The position numbers and the translations under genes were made by a program. Source: JBBRFH01 sp038224615 (GTDB taxonomy: Bacteria; Planctomycetota; Phycisphaerae; Tepidisphaerales; Tepidisphaeraceae). Taken from it: DNA of 10,363 nt. Positions 7,188 through 10,363 of this stretch are shown here, one piece after another; the first letter of the stretch is position 1; every line of letters begins with the position of its first letter. The DNA is taken from positions 1 through 10,363 of the forward strand of contig JBBRFH010000119.1 in assembly GCA_038224615.1 (NCBI GenBank), given 5' to 3'. Below the pieces are notes generated by a model that ran no database searches, was not told the origin of the DNA, and worked only from the letters and a program-made list of their open reading frames with translations.

Positions 7188-7433
7188 ATGACTGCGACCC
7201 AAGAACCCCCGATCAAAGACCAGGTGCAGGCGGTGATCGACCGGATCCGCCCCGCAGTGCAGGCCGACGGCGGCGACATCGAGCTGGTGGACGTGGTGGC
7301 TGACGTCGTCAAAATCCGCTTCCACGGTGCCTGCCACGGCTGCCCGAGCAGCACCATGACGCTGCAGTTCGGCATCGAGCGCGCGATCAAGGACAAGATT
7401 CCGGCGATTACCCAGGTCGTCCCGGTCGCGTAA
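7188..7433 (+). CDS. NifU C-terminal-domain (Nfu-type) iron-sulfur cluster scaffold protein
   Basis: The product is 81 residues and consists only of the NifU C-terminal domain, which is normal for stand-alone Nfu proteins. The diagnostic features are 'IRPAVQADGGDIELVDV' near the N-terminus and the CxxC in 'FHGACHGCPSSTMTL', whose two cysteines bind a bridging [4Fe-4S] cluster in a dimer. The end, 'IERAIKDKIPAITQVVPV', is the usual family C-terminus. It carries Fe-S clusters to target apoproteins in the cytoplasm. An in-frame TTG one codon earlier (7185) is a less likely start. It follows the kinase by 45 bp but has its own -10-like element, so it may be transcribed separately. No other Fe-S assembly gene is in the window. 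Confidence 0.93.
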   Translation: MTATQEPPIKDQVQAVIDRIRPAVQADGGDIELVDVVADVVKIRFHGACHGCPSSTMTLQFGIERAIKDKIPAITQVVPVA

Positions 7434-7447
7434 CGAACTGCGCGATA

Positions 7448-7578
7448 TACCACGGAGACGCAGAGAACGCGGAGATCATTTCAATTCTGATCAAGCCAAT
7501 CGGCGCGATCCATTTCGGTAACGTTCGAGGACAAGACGCCAACGCCAGAGCCGAGCCGCTGTCTGCGTCTCCGCGGTA
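7448..7578. mobile_element. 131-bp miniature inverted-repeat element (MITE-like, non-coding)
   Basis: TACCACGGAGACGCAGA (7448-7464) and TCTGCGTCTCCGCGGTA (7562-7578) are inverted repeats of 17 bp with one mismatch. The left end continues into a second CGCGGAGA (7468-7475), a partial tandem copy. The element fills most of the gap between the Nfu-type gene and tadA and contains no gene. 'CACGGAGACACGGAG'-like termini are familiar from dispersed repeats in planctomycetes and other environmental bacteria; I recall this but cannot confirm it here. No clear target-site duplication was found, so mobility is inferred from structure only. Confidence 0.55.
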
Positions 7579-7591
7579 ACACCCTCCCCTC

Positions 7592-8062
7592 ATGGATCAC
7601 GAACCGCTCATGAGCCTCGCCATCGCCGAAGCCGCGCGGGCCGCGGCCGTCGGTGAAGTGCCGATCGGGTGCGTGATCTGGCACGAGCCGTCGCAAGCCA
7701 TCATCGGCGCCGCCCACAACCTTCGGGAGCGCGCCCAAGACCCCACCGCCCACGCGGAGATGCTCGCCATCCGGCAAGCCGCCGCCCACCTGAAATCATG
7801 GCGACTCACCGACTGCACCATGGCGATCACGCTTGAGCCGTGCCCGATGTGTGCCGGCGCCATCGTCAACGCACAAATCCCCCGCCTTCTGTACGGCTGC
7901 GGCAACGTGAAGGCGGGCGCGGTGCGGACTCTGTTTCGACTGTGCGATGACCCACGACTCAATCACCGCGCCGAGATCGTCGAAGGTGTGCTTGCTGATG
8001 AGTGCGCGGAACTGCTGAAGGCGTTCTTCCGCGAACAACGCGCCATGGGCAAGAACGGCTGA
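7592..8062 (+). CDS. tadA: tRNA-specific adenosine deaminase TadA
   Basis: The product is 156 residues, the normal TadA length. It converts adenosine-34 of tRNA-Arg(ACG) to inosine in the cytoplasm, which is needed to read the CGN codons. The zinc-deaminase signature is complete: 'DPTAHAEMLAI' gives H54 (zinc) and E56 (proton shuttle), and 'LEPCPMCAGAIVNAQI' gives C84 and C87 (zinc). GEVPIGCVI near residue 21 and AHN at 41-43 are also typical. The ATG at 7592 leaves a short lead before the first helix, as in other TadA proteins; an ATG at residue 7 is possible. No Shine-Dalgarno is seen. The stop codon lies inside the left arm of a long hairpin that separates the gene from convergent msrA. 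Confidence 0.96.
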   Translation: MDHEPLMSLAIAEAARAAAVGEVPIGCVIWHEPSQAIIGAAHNLRERAQDPTAHAEMLAIRQAAAHLKSWRLTDCTMAITLEPCPMCAGAIVNAQIPRLLYGCGNVKAGAVRTLFRLCDDPRLNHRAEIVEGVLADECAELLKAFFREQRAMGKNG

Positions 8063-8110
8063 GCCGCGAACCAAGTGAGCAGACCACGCTCACTTCGTCC
8101 GCGGCTCAGC
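8058..8110. terminator. Long hairpin between convergent tadA and msrA, probable bidirectional terminator
   Basis: The outer stem is 11 bp and perfect: GCTGAGCCGCG (8058-8068) with CGCGGCTCAGC (8100-8110). A 4x4 internal loop follows, then a perfect 8-bp inner stem, AAGTGAGC (8073-8080) with GCTCACTT (8088-8095), closed by a 7-nt loop. It overlaps the tadA stop codon and lies 22 bp from the msrA stop codon. There is no T-run on either side, so it may stop transcription by another route or mainly protect the two 3' ends. Confidence 0.6.
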
Positions 8111-8132
8111 AGTCTCGATTCATGCAAGTTGG

Positions 8133-8822
8133 TTACCTCTGCGCCGGCTGCGTCGCAGGTGCTTCCGATTCCTGGTATTTCTTCAGCTTCTCCACCTTGG
8201 GCAGCGCATTGCGGGCGATGTACGGGTTATCGCAGTTCAGCTTGGTGTAATCCTGATGATACCCCTCGGCCTTATAGAACTGAGTCAGTGGTTCGAGCGT
8301 CGTAACGATCGGCTTGTCGAATACCTTCGCGTCGTCGATTTGCTTGATATACGCCGCGGCCACTCGCTTCTGGTCGTCGTTGGCATAAAAGATCGCGGAC
8401 CGATACTGCCGGCCGGTGTCAGGGCCCTGGCGGTTAAGCTGCGTGGGGTTGTGGGCGATGGAGAAGAAGATCTTAAGCAGCTTGCCGTAACTCACCTTCG
8501 TCGGATCGTAGGTGATCTTGATGGCCTCGGCGTGGTCAGTGATGCCGGCGCAGACGGCCTCGTAGTTCGCGTGCTCTTTCGTGCCTCCAGAGTAGCCGGA
8601 GGCAACGTCGCTGACGCCGTCAACCTGCTCGAATACGCCTTCGGTACACCAGAAGCACCCGCCCGCGACGACCAACGTCTGCGGCCCGGCATCGGCGGCA
8701 ACCTTCAGGTCCGCACTCGGTAACGGAAATGTTTTCGGGTCGACGGCGGCGGTCGAACAACTTGCAGAACCGATTCCGAACATGAGAAAACTCCAGAGAA
8801 TAGCGGTATTGCGGTGGATCAT
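8133..8822 (-). CDS. msrA: Exported peptide-methionine (S)-S-oxide reductase MsrA
   Basis: The product is 229 residues. It reduces the S epimer of methionine sulfoxide in proteins. The active-site motif is GCFWC at 55-59, with catalytic C56 followed by TE. Other family motifs are 'VASGYSGGTKEHANYEAV', GITDHAEAI, 'QGPDTGRQYRSAIFY' and YHQDY (188-192). The N-terminus has a hydrophobic segment (about 8-20) before SASC22, so the protein is probably exported and possibly a lipoprotein, although the -3 residue of the lipobox is atypical. The C-terminus ends in a flexible ATQPAQR tail. C59 and C197 are candidates for the recycling cysteine; the terminal GYC-type motif of Escherichia coli MsrA is absent. 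It starts 21 bp after the msrB stop codon and is almost certainly its operon partner. Confidence 0.96.
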   Translation of the reverse strand: MIHRNTAILWSFLMFGIGSASCSTAAVDPKTFPLPSADLKVAADAGPQTLVVAGGCFWCTEGVFEQVDGVSDVASGYSGGTKEHANYEAVCAGITDHAEAIKITYDPTKVSYGKLLKIFFSIAHNPTQLNRQGPDTGRQYRSAIFYANDDQKRVAAAYIKQIDDAKVFDKPIVTTLEPLTQFYKAEGYHQDYTKLNCDNPYIARNALPKVEKLKKYQESEAPATQPAQR

Positions 8823-8843
8823 AGGTCACAGTTTCCCGGCTCG

Positions 8844-9491
8844 TCACTTGGCCAGTTGCGTGGCCGGCGCGACATTGGATGCTGCAGGGTCGGCGAGGGA
8901 TTTGAGATTGTCTTTCGTCACGAACTTGAGCGATACACTGTTCATGCAGTAGCGAAGCCCGGACGGCGCTGGCCCGTCCTCGAAGACATGTCCGAGGTGA
9001 CCGCCGCAGCGAGCGCATTCCACTTCGGTGCGCACCATGCCGTGCGTGTCATCGTTGATCTCGCGGACATTTCCCTTGTAGATCGGCTGGAAGAAGCTCG
9101 GCCAACCCGTGCCCGACTCGAACTTGGCGTCCGAAATGTACAGCGGCAACCGGCAGGCAGCGCAGACGTAAACACCCTCGGTCTTGTTATGGAGTAACTC
9201 GCCGGAGCCGGGTGCTTCGGTACCTTGGCTGCGAAGGACGTAACATTGCTCCTTCGAGAGCGACTTCTGCCAATCGGCCTCGGGCAGGTGCAGCGATGAC
9301 ACCTCGATCGGCCCGACGAGCTCGCCCGCAGCATTGTAGAGCTTGACGCTTACGGTGGCCGGTTGCGTGGTCGGCTCAGTGCGTTTCGCATCGTCAGCAG
9401 CATGCATGATGCTCGTCCCGACAAGCACCACCGCGACGGCGGCGATGACCGCCGCCAAGCCCGAGAAGATCGTCGTTCTACGGTGGTTCAT
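8844..9491 (-). CDS. msrB: Exported peptide-methionine (R)-S-oxide reductase MsrB
   Basis: The product is 215 residues, longer than cytosolic MsrB because of an N-terminal signal or anchor helix (about 8-31, ending MHA-A) and a 'TEPTTQPAT' linker. It reduces the R epimer of methionine sulfoxide, complementing MsrA. Zinc is held by C110, C113, C159 and C162 (CAAC and CARC). The catalytic cysteine is C182 in RYCMNSVSL. SGTGWPSF (126-133) has T where two-cysteine MsrBs carry the recycling cysteine (SGCGWPSF), and an unusual C83 in SKEQCYVLRSQGTE may replace it. It is first in the msrB-msrA operon. TAAAAT lies 6 nt before the ATG, suggesting a near-leaderless transcript. The 193 bp upstream, to the secretion gene on the same strand, holds no gene that I can support. 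Confidence 0.96.
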   Translation of the reverse strand: MNHRRTTIFSGLAAVIAAVAVVLVGTSIMHAADDAKRTEPTTQPATVSVKLYNAAGELVGPIEVSSLHLPEADWQKSLSKEQCYVLRSQGTEAPGSGELLHNKTEGVYVCAACRLPLYISDAKFESGTGWPSFFQPIYKGNVREINDDTHGMVRTEVECARCGGHLGHVFEDGPAPSGLRYCMNSVSLKFVTKDNLKSLADPAASNVAPATQLAK

Positions 9492-9497
9492 CGCCCC

Positions 9498-9503
9498 ATT
9501 TTA
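9498..9503 (-). promoter_or_regulatory. -10-like element immediately before msrB
   Basis: On the minus strand the sequence reads GCG TAAAAT GGGGCG ATG. TAAAAT differs from the -10 consensus at one base and ends 6 nt before the start codon, so transcription would begin at about the ATG. The block closely resembles GCG TATAAT GAGGC ahead of the Nfu-type gene. No matching -35 was found. Confidence 0.4.
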
Positions 9504-9684
9504 CGCAGAGTCCGGGCAACCCGATGTGAATATATTCGGCCGCCCCCGCCAGATCACGACAGAGCGGCCGTCAAGCGTAGACGCGTACCAACGTGACCGC
9601 GAGGCACCCAAGTCTCCTACATCGTCTGCTACGGCCGCGTACGCCATGTCGCGTGGTGGAGGCGGCAAATATCTGGTAAGCGCC

Positions 9685-10363
9685 TCACTGCGACATGACG
9701 CGGCTGATCGTAAAGACGGGCAGCAGCAATGCCATCGTCACGCCGCCGATCACCACGCCCATGACGACGATCATCGCCGGCTCGATGTAGCGGGTCATCT
9801 CGGTGATCCTCTCCTTCAGCTCCTGCTCGCTGAAGCCGGCGACCTGTTCCATCACCGTTGCGAGCTTGCCGCTCTTTTCGGCGCTGCTGATCATCTGGGC
9901 GATGGGTTTGGGGCATAGCGGGCTTTCAAACAAAGGCTCGCTGAATTGCTTGCCGACGTGAAGCTGCTGCTCGACCTGGGTCCAGAGGTTCTGGAAATGA
10001 ACATTGTCACAGAGGTCGCGAGCGGTGGTAACGCAGTCAACTAAATGCACCCCGGAACTGGCCATCGTGCCGATCATCCGCAGGCTGCGGGCGAGATGCA
10101 TCTGGCGGAACATCCCCCCGAACATCGGAGCGTGAAGCTGTACCGTGTGCAGCATTCGCCGGCCGACCTGAGTGAACTTCGTCCCCCACCAGGTGCCGCC
10201 GACGACAATGGTAAGACACGGGACCAGCACCATCCACCAGTGCAGCAGCACATCGCTGATTGCCATCAGGATCTGCGTCGGCACGGGCAGCGCGGCTTGC
10301 TTGCTGGCATAGAGTGCGGTGAACCGAGGCAGCACGAAGATCAGCAGGAAGATCGTCGTCGTG
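9685..10363 (-). CDS. Type II secretion system F / type IV pilus PilC family inner-membrane protein (5' part outside the window)
   Basis: About 225 C-terminal residues are visible; the frame stays open to the right edge with TTTIFLLIFVLPRFTALYAS, the end of the first membrane segment and the typical 'P.F..ly' motif. Next come 'ALPVPTQILMAISDVL', a membrane segment (WWMVLVPCLTIVVGG), then the second T2SSF domain with 'HAPMFGGMFRQMHLARSLRM', GTMASSGVHLVDCV and 'QMISSAEKSGKLATVMEQVA'. A last hydrophobic segment (IEPAMIVVMGVVIGGVTMA) ends the protein with the expected LLPVF. GspF/PilC proteins form the inner-membrane platform that couples the assembly ATPase to pseudopilin or pilin assembly. With no partner gene visible I cannot say whether it serves secretion or pili. 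It reads towards msrB with a 193-bp gap, too wide to assume one operon. Confidence 0.93.
   Translation of the reverse strand, partial: TTTIFLLIFVLPRFTALYASKQAALPVPTQILMAISDVLLHWWMVLVPCLTIVVGGTWWGTKFTQVGRRMLHTVQLHAPMFGGMFRQMHLARSLRMIGTMASSGVHLVDCVTTARDLCDNVHFQNLWTQVEQQLHVGKQFSEPLFESPLCPKPIAQMISSAEKSGKLATVMEQVAGFSEQELKERITEMTRYIEPAMIVVMGVVIGGVTMALLLPVFTISRVMSQ

Noticed and set aside
6048..7337. A 429-residue minus-strand open frame opposite the kinase C-terminus and the Nfu-type gene
   Set aside because: It spans two well-supported genes on the other strand; composition is His/Arg/Asp-rich and no family is recognisable.
9492..9684. Possible small gene between the secretion gene and msrB
   Set aside because: Frames here are short, lack ribosome binding sites and show no protein-like character; the segment is better read as the msrB upstream region.

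Overview
The window looks like a chromosomal segment of a high-GC planctomycete, most likely of the Phycisphaerae/Tepidisphaerales group. This is inferred from gene content, not from a marker gene. The clues are a membrane-anchored Ser/Thr kinase with a CxxC-CxxC zinc ribbon, a divergent FHA-GAF-PP2C phosphatase, exported MsrA and MsrB with 'TQPA' linker sequences, and a ParA-type ATPase carrying a glycogen-binding domain. No rRNA, tRNA, CRISPR array, transposase or prophage gene was seen.

Layout: (1) 2-2146, plus strand: the 3' end of a ParA-like ATPase gene whose product ends in an AMPK-beta/CBM48-type carbohydrate-binding domain. After 99 bp holding heptamer repeats comes a 482-residue protein whose middle resembles a ParA/MinD fold without a P-loop. 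(2) 2147-2606: a convergent gap without a gene, holding a terminator-like hairpin, four copies of an ATGYRTCA motif and a perfect 12-bp hairpin. (3) 2607-7142: a divergent signalling pair, an FHA-GAF-PP2C/SpoIIE phosphatase (minus) and a zinc-ribbon Ser/Thr kinase with a polytopic membrane region (plus). (4) 7188-8062, plus strand: a small NifU-C/Nfu-type Fe-S scaffold and tadA, separated by a 131-bp inverted-repeat element that looks like a miniature mobile element. (5) 8133-9491, minus strand: an msrB-msrA operon of exported methionine sulfoxide reductases, converging on tadA across a long hairpin. (6) 9685 to the right edge, minus strand: the 3' part of a type II secretion/type IV pilus inner-membrane protein (GspF/PilC family).

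How the genes may work together: the kinase and phosphatase plausibly form a Ser/Thr phosphorylation switch, with the FHA domain reading phosphothreonine. MsrB and MsrA together repair both sulfoxide epimers of oxidised methionine in exported proteins. The Fe-S scaffold and tRNA deaminase are housekeeping. The least familiar locus is the ParA-glycogen-binding fusion with its P-loop-less partner, which suggests polymer- or carbohydrate-directed positioning by a ParA-type ATPase.
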